NCBI GenBank assembly: GCA_963989385.1
Contig: OZ022499.1
Location: 77,427,903-77,491,902 of the forward strand
Source of the DNA: Ctena decussata
Taxonomy: Eukaryota; Mollusca; Bivalvia; Lucinida; Lucinidae
Direction of reading: 5' to 3'
DNA length: 64,000 bases
Position numbers and translations under genes: made by a program. The notes under the pieces are model-generated. The model saw nothing but the letters and a program-made list of their open reading frames with translations, was not told the origin of the DNA and ran no database searches. Positions 32,571-45,258 of the stretch are shown here, piece by piece (the first letter of the stretch is position 1; every line of letters begins with the position of its first letter).

Positions 32571-33835
32571 GGGAAACTATCATCACAAGCGAAGGTGCAA
32601 CCGCTTTTTAAATTTTTAATAGGCCTATACTGAAATGAGAAAGAAACGGACGAATTTCATACATTTTTAACAGAATAGAAGACCTTCATTTTCTTACATA
32701 TATATTCAAAATTTCTGGCATTATCCGCAACCCTTTTAAATTGTAAACACCGTTTAACATTTTCCATTATTTGCATGTGCGGGGTATAAAAAAAATGTCA
32801 TGAGTTGAAAATTATTATTTCAAGTCTCGCAGTCAATACTCCGACGAGTTCGATGGGCTAAAAATGCATACGCAATGGCACGGTCACGCGGAAGAGCACG
32901 GGGGCGGACAGTTTCAAGGATATTCCCAGTCAGAAGTGGCTTGGCGTTAGGGTGTTGCGCATAGAAAATTTTTCGGCTTAAACAGAGACTTGAAGCCACA
33001 GCTCAGTTAGCAGACAGGCCAAATTAAATTTATATCAGAGTTTGATTTTGTGTCAGTAACATCGTTCTGAAACACTATGCGTTTCTATTCTATTTCGATA
33101 TAATTTAACGCTTACGCCACTTGGAAGACTACAGAGGCGTTTTCTGGTCGAATTTAGAAACCTAACTAAAGAGTCTCTAAATACATCCTCACATGGTTTT
33201 CAAGCACGAGGTGAAGTCAAATATTTTTCTGAAATTAGATTGCATAAATCAAATTGAAACATGCTTTTAACTTCTTACAAGAAATAATTTTGGTAAATCT
33301 GCTTTGTGCGTCTTGATATCGTAATTCACAGTAAAAGAAATCTCTTACAATATAATTATGCAGGGATTAAATGGGATTCAAATTAACTTTGGCAAGCAAA
33401 TAGAAAGTAAAAAAGAATCACGACAGATGTGATAAATCTTGCAGTTGTATGATATGTGTACATGCATGCATATGAACTGTTCTTAATACGATTTTCTCCG
33501 ACTGAACCAGAAGTAAGATATTTTGAAAACATTCGAGCCTCTTACATATAATTCCAATATGTAAATTACCTGCACGTATGAATATAACGTTGTATCATGA
33601 TCCATAAGCTCATGTTTTAGATGTCCATAGGTTCAGTCTGTTAAAACTCCAGCTGTTAATAGGAGACACGGGACAATACATTGATACAGAGACCTACAAT
33701 GTCTTTGACAAATTTGGTAAAAATATGCTCCAGTTATTCTGGGAAATCAGGCAAGAGGCGACAGTGTGAAAATTAAATCTGGTTTCCTCTTAAAAGTAAA
33801 CACCTAGCACATGAAGTATACATAAAATATGAGTC
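32571..33835. other. Non-coding
   Basis: No gene, no recognised repeat. Confidence 0.45.
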
Positions 33836-33839
33836 CCAA

Positions 33840-34215
33840 ATGATACAGCTTTGCAAGCAGGGTCGCACGGCATTCATTTTTCTTTCGCTGTGTTCGGTCT
33901 GCGTACTCCCGATCCGAGTCCACAGACACGACCCATCAGCATGCCAGTGTGCTATATGCGTGGCCTTGATTGATGTGCTGCATACTACGACAGTATGTGA
34001 TTGCCCTTCTTCTAGTATTACTGTAGGTTATATTTATATGAATTTTAGAAATGACATTTCCTAAGGGATATGTTTATAATTTTAGTCTTAGTATTCTGCT
34101 AATGGTCTTAACTTGTATATATGTATATAACCTAGCTGCAACTCAGTTACCCCGACTGAGGTTGCCCCCGTTGTAAAGGGGTATATCTTAATAAATTATT
34201 ATTATTATTATAGTC
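33840..34215 (+). mobile_element. Possible LINE/SINE 3' end with (ATT)n tail
   Basis: Ends in CCCCCGTTGTAAAGGGGTATATC, AATAAATT and ATTATTATTATTA, a tail type common in molluscan retroposons, with a GC-richer section before it (33860-34010). I could not recognise reverse transcriptase motifs in any frame. A similar ending (AAATAAAATTTTATTATTATT) is at 46725-46745. Confidence 0.4.
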
Positions 34216-34250
34216 ATTGAAATGTTTCAATCTTTAAAATTATAAATATA

Positions 34251-36535
34251 CACCTGGAAAAAAGTTAAGCACCCCCAATTATTGTTGCAGAAGTTTGAAC
34301 TAAACTTTTCAAATTTTTTCACCGATAGTATTCCAAACCATATCTTTTCGTAATTATTAAGCCTTGATATACTTCTTGATATCCGAGTAAAAGGGCATCA
34401 GTTGGAAGTAAATCAGTTAAAATTTTAATTGAAAGCGCGGACTATGTTTTGAACGAAAAAAAGTGGCTTGTTTAACTTTGGGGCTGCAATCAAGGAACTT
34501 CGTGTTTCATTGGTTGTTTATATCCAGAAGTGATTGATTTGACAAGCACACGAAGCCTTAAGCTTGTGGAGGACCTGGATTTGCAACCTTTGAAATATAT
34601 GGGTTTTTTTCTATGTTACATAAGGATTAGTGCATCAAAGTCATGTTTTTTGGTAGTTAAGGGAAGAAAAGTAAGGGAAGAAAAGTAAATAACGTGAGTT
34701 TGCTGTAAGTTTCGAGACTGTCGAGTTTGTATTAGCTGAGAAAATGGTTAAAAGCTGTTTCAGCAATTCCCCGGTTGGAATCCTGCTTTAGCCTATGTGA
34801 CTTTCCTGTTTTAATTACTTGCATTTGCCTTGTTTCTGCTGAGTGTATAGATGAACATGCAGAAACTGCCATTTATTCGTCATTTTAGTTAGTTTTTGTC
34901 TTAAAAGTCTGCTGTCAAGCAGTGATTATGAAAAAGCTACTTTGTTTACAGTCTTTGAAATTCCAGACTCTGGGTCAGGAATTAGAACTATTCAAATTCT
35001 TCAGCTTTTAAAGTAGTTTTCATAATTATTGTTTTGCAGATACTATGGGGTATAAATAATGTGCATTTTCATCATATTTTGGAGATTTATTAGGAGCTAT
35101 TATCATTAATATGAGCTAAAAAGGGTCCTTGACTTTTCCATGACTGGAAGGCAGCCATCTTGGATTTCTGACCATTTTTGTGGGTGTAAATGACATCAAA
35201 TTTTAGGACTTTCTAGTGAGTGTCAGATATCCAAATGTTTGGCTTAGGATGGAGATTTGTTCAAGGATTCAACTGACATTTTTAGATTGTTGATATTATT
35301 GTTTATTTGTGTGTTTTTGATGATAAATAAAGTGCCTTATTTGTTTAATTAGAGGTGTGTCAAGCTCTTAGCCAATCAGATTTCACCTTATTTTGGCACC
35401 TCTATATATTGGCATTTTGTGTATTGGAATTTACTCTGTCTTTGGGATTTAAAGAGTTAACATCTTGTGGAAAGTATTATTGAGAAAATCATTTAGGATT
35501 AATATTTAATTAATAAATTGCTTATTTTGGCTTAAATCAAAAATAACAGAAATTACTGGAAAATAGCATTTTGTAATTTTGAGCTTAATTTTCACAGTTA
35601 AAATCAATTAGAAATTTTTATATCAGAGTCATATATATGCAGCTTTTGGAATTATAAATATTTCTGCATATTTTTTGGGGACTGTGAAACTTAGTTGTCT
35701 TTTTCATGATTTGAGTATCTAAAAAGAACATAATTTTATTTGGGCATTTTAATATCTAGAAAGAACTTAGAATTATTTGGTCAATTTTATACTTTGGGAA
35801 ACTTAAAGAGATATTATTGAGATAAATTACTTTAACTATTATTGCTTTAATGTCACATTACTGTTATACTTTAAACATGTGCATGCTGTACATATTTAGT
35901 AATCAATAAAAGTTAATAGAACAAATAGATTCTTTAATTTATTTAATTGTTGTTCACTTCTACTTCTTTCACTCTAGCAAGTCAGAGTTAGACTTATAAA
36001 AAGTTATAAGTCTGAGCCTCACTTGGTAGCAAGGATTCTGACTTTCCTACTAATTAAGTCAGTGGTGTCGGTCATCTTGACAAAACAAAATTCCACTCCC
36101 GTTGAGTGGAAATAAAACTTCACAGTTTAACCAACATCCATATCCAAAGAGAGCAGCAATCTGTCAAACCAGCCAAATAGGATTTTCTACTTTTAATTAA
36201 CTCTGGGTACATCTGGACCAGATAATTTGAGACCATTTTATTTTGAGTTCAGCTTTACTCAGGGTTACTACAAGCTTGTAAAAGGTATGTAACTCAATGT
36301 ATCCGTGAATAGGAGTGTCAAGTTCAACCTCTACATAAAATAGGACCGTCTTGCTATTCCAGAAAAAAAGGATCATCATTTTTACAAATGATGGCCCCGA
36401 ATTCAGTCAGAACATGTTAGATGTACCGATTTTTGAATTGCATTCAAAATCAAATTCAACACCTGGATTTTCCTCCTATGATACACGATGGGAAAAAATC
36501 ATGTTTTACTGGGGGTGCTTAACTTTTTCCAGGTG
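34251..36535. mobile_element. 2.3 kb element with CACCTGGAAAAA inverted ends
   Basis: Terminal inverted repeats of about 26 bp: CACCTGGAAAAAAGTTAAGC at left, matched by GCTTAACTTTTTCCAGGTG at right, each followed inward by ACCCCC. Flanks are TA at left and TT at right, compatible with a decayed TA duplication and hence Tc1/mariner-like mobilisation (inference). The 2.2 kb interior is AT-rich with no transposase frame and includes a small palindrome at about 35976-36025 (AGACTTATAAAAAGTTATAAGTCT). Confidence 0.7.
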
Positions 36536-36788
36536 TTTACATGTAGTAAATTCAGGCGTCAAGACTTAAGTCAAGCCCCAGGGAAACGGTCTTTACTCCG
36601 CACCTGTTACAAGAGCATTGAACATTTGGCCTACGCAAGCTAAGGTCAGGTCGAGAGTTACATGGCACCTTTGTAAAAAAAGCTACACCATTGTATAGTA
36701 ATTTCCAACAGCACTCATGGTAACAGAAATTCATGTCATTGGTGTTGTGATGCCAACCACATCGGAATATATCACTTTAGCTATTTAA

Positions 36789-37648
36789 GGTGGTGATTTA
36801 TGGTAAATGTAAAAATCTGCACAAAACCATAAAAAGTAACGTATCTCCCTGAAAGTTAGCAGACTTCTTATTTTCGTTGTTCTTTACAGCTTAGAATACA
36901 AAATAGACATACGTGCTGCTTAAAAAAGTGTTTTTATAAGGAAAGATCAAAGGGTAATTTTCTGCGAATAAATCTGAAAAAATGATATCGTTATTGAAAA
37001 TTTACGTAGTGCTGAAGGTGCATTGTTCCATAATGAAGAGCGTCCTAGCAATTATTTATTCCAACTCTTTCTCAAACTGTAATGTAGACCAGATGAAAAC
37101 GGTAGCTTTTTCTCAATGTTCAACCATGTACAAAGTAAATGTACACTGGGTGCATTTATTAAATATGTGGTAGGCAAGCATACCTATGTTAACACCTACA
37201 ATATAAATAATACATTACTGACATGATCAGTGGTGTGTAGATGAAATTGTTCAACCTTGTTAAAATAGTCTCACCTGTCTCACCTGTGTATTTTGACAAA
37301 AAAATTTGGACACAGACTGCATCTTTTTTCATCTGCTCAGCCTGATAATGTGTGAAAGAGTTTGAAAAAATAATTGCTAGGACGCTCTCGATTATGCAAC
37401 AAGGTACTCTTACCACTTAGTATATTTTCAATAATGATATTATTTTTTCAGATTTATTCGCAGAAAATTACCCTTTGATCTTCTCTTATAAAAACACTTT
37501 TTAACATTAACAAATGCTGCATTTTGGGATTCTAAATTATGAGAAACAACATAAAGAAGGCATCTGCTAAGTTTTGGAAAGATCAGTGTTATTTTGAGTA
37601 TTTTATGCAGATTTTTGTCTTTGTCCCAAATCAGTGATTATCACCACC
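36789..37648. mobile_element. Foldback element L, copy 1
   Basis: 860 bp flanked by TTAA (36785-36788, 37649-37652). Left GGTGGTGATTTATGG, right ATTATCACCACC; the arms continue inward for roughly 400 bp (AAGGAAAGATCAAAGGGTAA against TTACCCTTTGATCTTC; GAGCGTCCTAGCAATTATT against its complement), so nearly the whole element is one long hairpin. TTAA targets suggest piggyBac-type mobilisation; inference only. Confidence 0.8.
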
Positions 37649-37652
37649 TTAA

Positions 37653-38271
37653 TATGAATCGTGTCATTTCGAACTTCATGTCGATATGCTTATCAGATTG
37701 CTACAGGGAATTCCTAATTTTTTACAGTGCTTTTGCAATTTGAAATTTAGATTGGAAGAATTAAGTTTAACACTTGTTTAAGGTTATTTTGTATCACTGA
37801 CTGGCTTTGAAAAGGACCCCTGGCAGTTACTATGCAAATTTTTCTGTTAATCCCATGATTTATGTCAGTGGGTGAAATATCAAGGTAAAAGGATAGAGGT
37901 TACAAATATTACAAATATCTCGAAGTGGTTGTCTCAGATGACTGGTCAAATCCAGAGATTCTCAAGGAGTGTACGGTTGTAGCCGAAAGTTCGAAGAATG
38001 ACCCATTAAGGGCGAAGCTAAGGGCAAAGTATGCCCCATTAGTCTACATTTTCCTTCATTTGAATGTTTTCTATGCTCTCGAAGGAACTTTATGGTATTA
38101 ACTGTACAAGAAAGAGCAACCTTAACAAAGCTGAAGCCAATTCAAAGAGACAACATCTCTCTTGGATCCAGGTGACACTAATGCGCACCTTGATATATCC
38201 ATGTAAAACGTTGATCTTGACAGTTGAGAAGAAAAGCAGTTCAACCTTCGCGTTTCATGACAAAATGTTGG
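37653..38271. other. Non-coding spacer between L copies
   Basis: No gene recognised. The short frame at 38064-38327 runs into the left arm of L copy 2 and has no family match. Confidence 0.45.
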
Positions 38272-38275
38272 TTAA

Positions 38276-39085
38276 GGTGGTGATTTGTGATATTTACAAA
38301 AATCTGAATAAAACCATAAAAAATTAATGTATCTCACTGAAAGCTAGCAGACCTCTTTTCTTTTTTGTTCTCTACGTTTAGAAAACAAAATAGAGGGAGC
38401 TGTTGAGTTTAAAAAAGTGTTTTATAAGGAAAGATCAAAGGATAATTTTCTGCGCAGAAATCTGAAAAATAAAATTCATTGTTGAAAATGTACTTAGCTC
38501 TGAAGATACTTTAATGCATCAAAAATAGTGTCCTAGCTATTATTTGTTCCAACTCTTTCTCAAATTGTAAGGTAAACCAGATGAAAACAGTAGCTTTTTC
38601 TCAAATGTCTGACCATGTATATAGTGCATGTATACTGGTTGCATTCATTAATACAGGTAGGTCAGTTATACCTATATCATACTCACTGAATAAATATTAC
38701 ATTACAGTGACCAAGACAGGTGTGTTATTGAAATTATTCAACCTTGAAAATAGACTCTACTGTGTATTTTAGACAAATATGTTGACATAGGTTACATTTT
38801 TTATATGCGCAGCCCGATAATGTGCGAAAAATGTATTAATTTATGTTCAGAACTAATTACGTTTTAAATAATGATGTTCTTTTTTTAGATTTTTGCGCAT
38901 AAAATTACCCTTTGATCTTTTCTTGCATAAATCCTTTTTAACATCAACACGTCCTGCATATTGGGATTCTGAATTGTGAGAAACAATATAAAGAAGGCAT
39001 CTGCTAAGGTTTGGGAAGATCTGTTGTATTTTCAGCATTTTATGCAGATTTTTGTCTTTGTCCCAAATCAGTGATAATCACCACC
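38276..39085. mobile_element. Foldback element L, copy 2
   Basis: Same arms in the same positions as copy 1 (GGTGGTGATTTGTG at left, GATAATCACCACC at right). Left TTAA at 38272-38275; right flank TCAC, so the duplication is damaged. Half of a third, older copy is at about 54893-55215. Confidence 0.75.
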
Positions 39086-40495
39086 TCACTATACTGTACA
39101 CATATTGTGCCATATGAATTGCAAAAAAGCATGGTCCGTCCGCACTTCGTTTCCGTTCGATAACGAGTATTTATTAACGGATTTCATTCATATTTTGCAT
39201 ATGCATTAGTATCAAGAATGTCTCGCTTGGGATTGTTAATGGGCAAATTACGATAATTTATGACAGAGTTATGGCACTTGTCAATATCCCAAAATGGGTT
39301 TTGGCCTCTAGCTCCTGTACTATTTGGAATATCATAATAAAACTTCACAGGAATGATCACACTAACAAAAGTTTTGTGTCACCATGAAAAAAATCATCCT
39401 CAGGATTATATGCCCCTGCTCAGGGGTTATATACGTGTATAAAAAATCAGAAAAAAAAAATCTGTATAAAATCAGAGTTGGAAGCAGTTTTCCTGAAACT
39501 TACAGCAAATGATCAGTGCAATAAAAGCCACCTGTGATGTTCAGAGCAAATTATTCGTAGGAGTTATAAAATTGAATAAAATCATGATAAAATCTATATG
39601 AATCATGATTTTATGTATGTTTATCTGAACCTTATACGTAAACAATAAAAGTAATAAAAGCTTCTTGCAGACACATATCAAAATATGCAGACACGAATCA
39701 AATTAAATGCTCCAAAGGGAGTTATTTGTCCATGCCCCCCACCGCCCTCCCCCTCCCCCCCTCACCGTCCTCCTCCTCCGGGCGCACATACATGCATAAA
39801 AGTCATTCATGAGTAAATGGATGAGTGAAATAGGTTGCGGGGTGCCACGCAGTCGTTTGCAATGCTTTTATTTACCATATAATCAAGTTCATGATTTAAA
39901 ATGTGGTAATTTTGGTTTCCAACTTAAAATCTCAATAATCCTCTCAGTGGTAAAAGCGTGCTATGAAAAGCGGTTTAATCTTCACATTTTGTGACAAAAT
40001 TTAGGTTGCTGTGCATATGTATTGTCTCATATAACTGGCAAAAAGCTGCTGACGGATAATGTTTTGAAAAAGTCAATTCGCTCCACAAAATATAATTGTA
40101 TGTCCGCCTTCAGATAGGATGGTGTATTGGTACACCGCCATGTTTTACTACCTTTTTCACTAACGGAAATAACTTGTGTCACTTTCTTTTTGCGTCCCCG
40201 GAAGACGAATCCCTTTAAAAATGGCGTCTATTCTCACAAAAAAAGAAATTGTTTCTCTTAAGAGTTGACTCCCGTTGAGAAGGAAGGCTAAAATTAAAAT
40301 GTAAGAGTTACCTCGTATGAAAATGCAACAATTTACTTTAAATATTCATAAGTTTCTGTGAAGGTCCCAGTAGACGAAAAAGGAGCGCTTTGAACAGGTT
40401 CTCAGCTGTCTGATCAGGTTCTACACTGTTTACCATTCTGGCAGAATGTTTCTAACCTCAACGTTTTACAATTTAGTACAATTTCAGTAATCGCT
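39086..40495. other. Non-coding with low-complexity C-rich stretch
   Basis: A C-rich run at 39736-39780. No exon recognised; hairpin-family remnant at about 40396-40435 (GGTTCTACACTGTTTACC). Confidence 0.5.
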
Positions 40496-40543
40496 TCATC
40501 TCAGCGGGCACATGATGTCAAAATGATGTTATGCTGACGTCAT

Positions 40544-42299
40544 TATACCCCCGCTTTGAAAAAGTGTGTGTGTGTGTGGGGGGGGGGGGTATATTGGTTT
40601 ACACCTGTCCGTCCGTTCTTCCGCCCCTCCGTTCTTCCGTCCGTCCCTCCGTCCGTCCTTCCGTCCGTCCCCGTTTAATCAAATTTTTCGTCAAAGATTT
40701 CTCCATAACCGTACAAGCTAGAATGGGCATATTTGGCATACAAGTTAATGACAATGTGTTGTATCGTGGGATTGCAAACCAATCTTCTCCTGCATATTCT
40801 TCCCTTTATTTGTCCAATTTTCTTCCTTTCCAAACTTGGATTAATGAAATTTTTCGTCAAAGATTTCTCCACAACCGTACCAGCTAGAATGGTCATATTT
40901 GGCATACAAGTTAATGACAGTGTGTTGTATTGTGGGATTGCAAACCAACCTTCTCCTGCATATTCTTCCCTTTATTTGTCCAATTTTCTTTCTTTCCATA
41001 CTTTGAATAATGAAATTTTTCGTCAAAGATTTCTCCACAACCGTGCAAGCTTGAATAGTCATATTTGACATACAGTTTAATGACAATGTGTTGTATCGTG
41101 GGATTGCAAACCAATCTTCTCATGCATTTTCTTCCCTTTATTTGTCCAATTTTCTTTTTTTTCCCATACTTTGAATAATGAAATTTTTCGTCAAAGATAT
41201 CTCCACAACCCTACAAGCTAGAATGGTCATATTTGGCATACAGGTTGATGACGGTGTGTTGTATCGTGGGATTGTAAACCAGCCTTCTCCTGCTTATTCT
41301 TCCCATTATTTGTCCAATTTTCTTCATTTCCATACTTTGAATAGTGAGATTTATCGTCAAAGATTTCTATGCAACCATGCAAGCTAGAGTAGCCATATTT
41401 AGTATGCAGGTTGATGAGGATGTGCTGTATCGTGGGATTGCAAACCAGCCTTCTCCTGCTTATTCTTTCCTGTATTTGTTTGATTTTCTTTCTCTCTTTA
41501 CATTGAATAATGCAATTTGTCGTAACAGATTTCACAGCAACCCTTCAATGTAGAATGTTCTTATTTGGTATATAGATTGTTAACAACTTATTGTTTGGTG
41601 GGATTGCAAACCAGCTGTTTCTGGCATATTCTTCCCTGTATTTGTCCAATTTTCTTTCTTTCTTTACACTGAATTATGCGATTTTTCGTAACAGATTTCA
41701 CAGCAACCCTTCAAGGTAGAATAATCATATTTGGTGTACAGATTGATATCGACTTATTGTATCGTGGTATTGCAAACCAGCTGTTAGTGGGCATATTCTT
41801 CCCTGTATTTTTCTGAATTTCTATCTCTCTATACTTTGAATAAAACATTTTTGTCAAAGATTTCTACAAAGTGATTGCAAGTTAGAGTAGGGATATCTTA
41901 TTTGCAGGCTGATGATAATTGTTGTATTGTGGGATCAAGAACCAGCCTGCTCCTGCTTATTCTTCCCTGTATTTTTCCAATTTTTCTTTCTCTCCTTACT
42001 TTGAATAATGCAGTTTTTTATAACAAATTTCACAGCATCCCTTCAAGTTTGAATCTTTATATTTGGTATAGAGATTAATAAAGACTTATGATGTACATGT
42101 ATTTATTACTTTTTTCTGTCTGTTTATGTGAAATCAGTTTATTCTGTATTACATAGACAGAAAGGGATTTATTGATATTTATTATACATGTTGACAATGA
42201 GATCTCTCTCTCTCTCTCTATACTTTATGTAACGAAAATAACACCATTTGATTAAAGCAGTTAAGCGGGGGTATAGTCGGGTTCTCCGACAGTTCTAGT
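40544..42299 (+). mobile_element. Tandem-repeat element C1
   Basis: 5' end TACCCCCGCTTTGAAAAAG, then a G-rich run and CCGTCCGT-type repeats, then about nine units of roughly 165 bp (AATTTTTCGTCAAAGATTTC, TCATATTTGGCATACAGGTT, TGTTGTATCGTGGGATTG, CCTTCTCCTGCATATTCTTC). The 3' end has CGGGGGTATA repeating the 5' end, a GTCGG-GTTCT-CCGAC hairpin and CTAG-TT. CTAG|T after a hairpin is a Helitron-like terminus. No coding frame; the reverse-strand frames are repeats of one another. Confidence 0.75.
42200..42222. repeat. (TC)n microsatellite
   Basis: CTCTCTCTCTCTCT within the 3' part of C1; a shorter (TC)n is at the same place in C2 near 43831. Confidence 0.9.
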
Positions 42300-42389
42300 T
42301 GTGACGTCTTTGCGCTGCATCGACGTCATTTCAACGTCATGTGCCTGCTGGAATGTGCTGCAACTTTTACAGCGATTACTTAGTTAATT

Positions 42390-43919
42390 TTACCCCCGCT
42401 TTGAAAAAGTGGGGGTATACTGTTTTACATCTGTCCGTCCGTCCGTCCGTCCTTCCTTCCGTCCATCCGTCCTTCCGTCCCCTTTTAATCAAAATTTTTC
42501 GTCAAAGATTTCTTCACAACTATACAAGCTAGACTGGTCATATTTGGCATACAGGTTGATGACGACATGTTTTATCCTGGGGTTGAGAACCAGCCTTCTC
42601 CTGCTTATTTGTCCCTGTATTTATCCGATTTTCTTTCTTTCCATACTTTGAATAATGAAATTTTTCGTCAAAGATTTCTCCTAAACCATGCAAGCTATAT
42701 TAGTCATATTTGGTATGCAGGTCGATGATGGCATGTTGTATTGTGGGATTGAGAACCAGCCTTCTCCTGCTTATTCTTCCCTGTATTTGTCCGATTTTCT
42801 TTCTTCCCATTCTTAGAATAATGAAATTTTTCGTCAAAGATTTCTCCACAACCACGCAAGTTAGAGTAGTCATATTTGGTATGCAGGTTGATGACGACAT
42901 GTTGTATCGTGGGATTGAGAACCAGCCTTCTCCTGCATACTCTCCCCTGTATTTGTCTGATTTTCTTTCTTTCCATACTTTGAATAATGAAATTTTTCGT
43001 CAAAGATTTCTCCACAACCATGCAAGCTAGAGTAGTCATATTTGGTATGCAGGTTAATGATAACTTGTTGTATCGTGGGATTGCAAACCGGCCTTCTCCT
43101 CTTATTCTTCCCAGTATTTGTTCAATTTTCTTTCTTTTCATACTTTGAATAATGAATTTTTTTCAGCAAAGATTTCTCCACAACCGTGCAAGCTAGAGTA
43201 GTCACACTTGGTATGTAGGCTAATGACAACTTATTGTATTGTGGGATTGCAAACCGGCATTCTCCTCTTATTCTTCCCTGTTTTTGTCCAATTTTCTTTC
43301 TTTCCATACTTTGAATAATGACATTTTTCGTCAAAGATTTCTCCACAACCGTGCAAGCTAGAGTAGTCATATTTGGTATTGAGTCAATGACAACTTATTG
43401 TATCGTGGGATTGCAAACCGGCGTTTTCCTCTTATTCTTCCCTGTATTTGTCCAATTTTCTTTCTTTCCATACTTTGAATAATGAATTTTTTGCAAAAGA
43501 TTTCTAAAGTTAGAGTAGGGATATTTTGTATGCAAGTTGATGCTAACTTGTTGTATTGTGAAATTGAGAAGCAGCCTTCTCCTGCTTACTCTTCCTTATA
43601 TTTTTCCCTTTTTCATCCTCTTCTGACTTTGAATAATGCATCTTTTGTAACAGATTTCACAGCAACCATTCAAGTTTGAATGTTCATATTTGGTATATAG
43701 ACTGATAAAGACTTGTCTTAAATGTATTTATTATTTATTCTTTCTGTCAATTTGAAATCATTTTATTCCGTATTACATAGAAAGGGATTTATGTAGAATA
43801 TTGATATTTGGTATACATGGTGACAATGAGTTCTCTCTCTATGCTTTTTGTAATGAAAATAATACCATTTGATTTAAGCAGTGAAGCCGGTATAGTCGGA
43901 TCCTCCGACAATTCTAGTT
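42390..43919 (+). mobile_element. Tandem-repeat element C2
   Basis: Second member of the C family, starting about 90 bp after C1 ends. Same 5' end ACCCCCGCTTTGAAAAAGTG with complement GGGGGTATA, GTCC repeats, about eight 165-bp units, and a 3' end with GTCGGATCCTCCGAC and CTAG-TTT. Its units are closer to one another than to those at the end of C1. Confidence 0.75.
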
Positions 43920-44217
43920 TGCACTAGTTGTTTGTTGTTTGTTTAATATCAACTAATTGCGCTTTTCGTGTTAAATTTCTAATCAGACAGCAAAGAAATC
44001 TGAAACTACTGTATATTTTTTAACATAAATATGTGCTTTATGAATTATTCAATATTTCCCACAAGATCTCTGAATATTTGGACGAAAATTTTGATCGTGT
44101 TAAGGGTTTTGAATGACACCATTCAAAGTTCTTAAGATCACACAATTTTAATAGTGCATTTGCAAATCATATCCACACAGCTCAGAACGGAGTCACAGAT
44201 TTCCTGTTGAAATTATT

Positions 44218-44455
44218 TGAGCCGCGACACGAGAAAACCAACAAAGTGGTTGTGCGGACAGCGCAGACTCAGATCAGCCTGGGCATCCGCCCAGTCTGAT
44301 CAGAGTCTTCGCTGTCCGCATGGAGGTAGCTAAGACCCTTAGCTACCCTTTAAGCGCTTAACAAAGAGTCTGATCAAACTAGGCGGATGCCTAGGTTGAT
44401 CTGAGTCTGCGCTGGGCGCATAACCACATTGTTGGTTTTGTCGTGTCGCGGCTCA
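44218..44455. mobile_element. Palindromic MITE family P, copy 5
   Basis: Arms TGAGCCGCGACACGAGAAAA / TTTTGTCGTGTCGCGGCTCA; central GGTAGCTAAGACCCTTAGCTACC orientation as in copy 3. Confidence 0.9.
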
Positions 44456-44879
44456 TTTTATGAAGAAACGCTAAATATGTGTTTTTATGTTTTGATTACA
44501 TGTGAAGTACCTTATCGCATGTGCGAGCAGAGGCTTGTGTATATGCACAATTTGATCAGAGTCTTTTCTGTGCGTATCAACAAACTACTTATCCTGAGGG
44601 ATCGTTACAGTGATCAGAGAAGACCCTGATGAGTCGGTAAAGATGCATCGTATTCGTTATTCACACATAAAAGGCACTTTTTTCTGACATCACACGGCTT
44701 GTAGATATATTCCAATCAAACATTACTACTTTCTTATGAAATTTACATTGCCTGTCAGGAAAGTTTTGATGATGTCAACGACTTTATTGTAGATTCTCAA
44801 ATTTTCTTTGATGAACCTGACTGCAATGCCCATAATCTAATTCAAGAAACGAAAACCTTTGATACAGAAACACCACAAT

Positions 44880-45163
44880 AACCAAGGGCGTAGCAACTTA
44901 TACGCAAATACGCAGGTGCGTATTGAAATTTTGTCAAATTGACAAAATTTCAACACGCACCTACGTAATTGCATGCTGAAATGTTGTAAATTGGACAACA
45001 TTTCACTGAATATCAACTGCCAACAGACACGAAAATATGAAATATCTTAGAGGCTAAACCCTAGACCCCCCCCCCCCCCCCCAAAAAAAAAAAAAAAAAA
45101 AAAAAACGAATACGAAACATGACTGTGCTTACCATCTGATTGCCCCTAGCTACGCCCCTGATA
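44880..45163. mobile_element. Possible hAT-like element with GGGCGTAGC ends
   Basis: CAAGGGCGTAGCAAC at left and TAGCTACGCCCCTG at right are inverted 270 bp apart, enclosing a palindrome around TTTTGTCAAATTGACAAAATTTC (44930-44952) and poly(C)/poly(A) runs at 45066-45108. No convincing 8-bp duplication. Confidence 0.4.
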
Positions 45164-45258
45164 ACAAAGCAGAAACCACAGACAGAAGAAACTTGAAACA
45201 CATGCACACACGATAAACCGGAACTGCACATTTGCGTAGCAAGCCGAGAGGAAATTTA

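Larger units (their letters stand above)
40500..42355. mobile_element. Palindromic MITE Q split by element C1
   Basis: Left half 40500-40543 (CAGCGGGCACATGATGTCAA, GCTGACGTCAT) and right half 42300-42355 (GTGACGTC..GACGTCATTTCAACGTCATG, GTGCCTGCTGG) are inverted arms of the Q element also seen at 24105-24210. C1 lies exactly between them. Confidence 0.65.

Noticed and set aside
40531..43370. Reverse- and forward-strand open frames of 60-145 residues as genes
   Set aside because: They are readings of the 165-bp C monomers on both strands and keep no consistent start or stop.
44880..45163. A confident hAT insertion
   Set aside because: The inverted ends are suggestive but no exact 8-bp duplication could be found, so it is listed only as possible.
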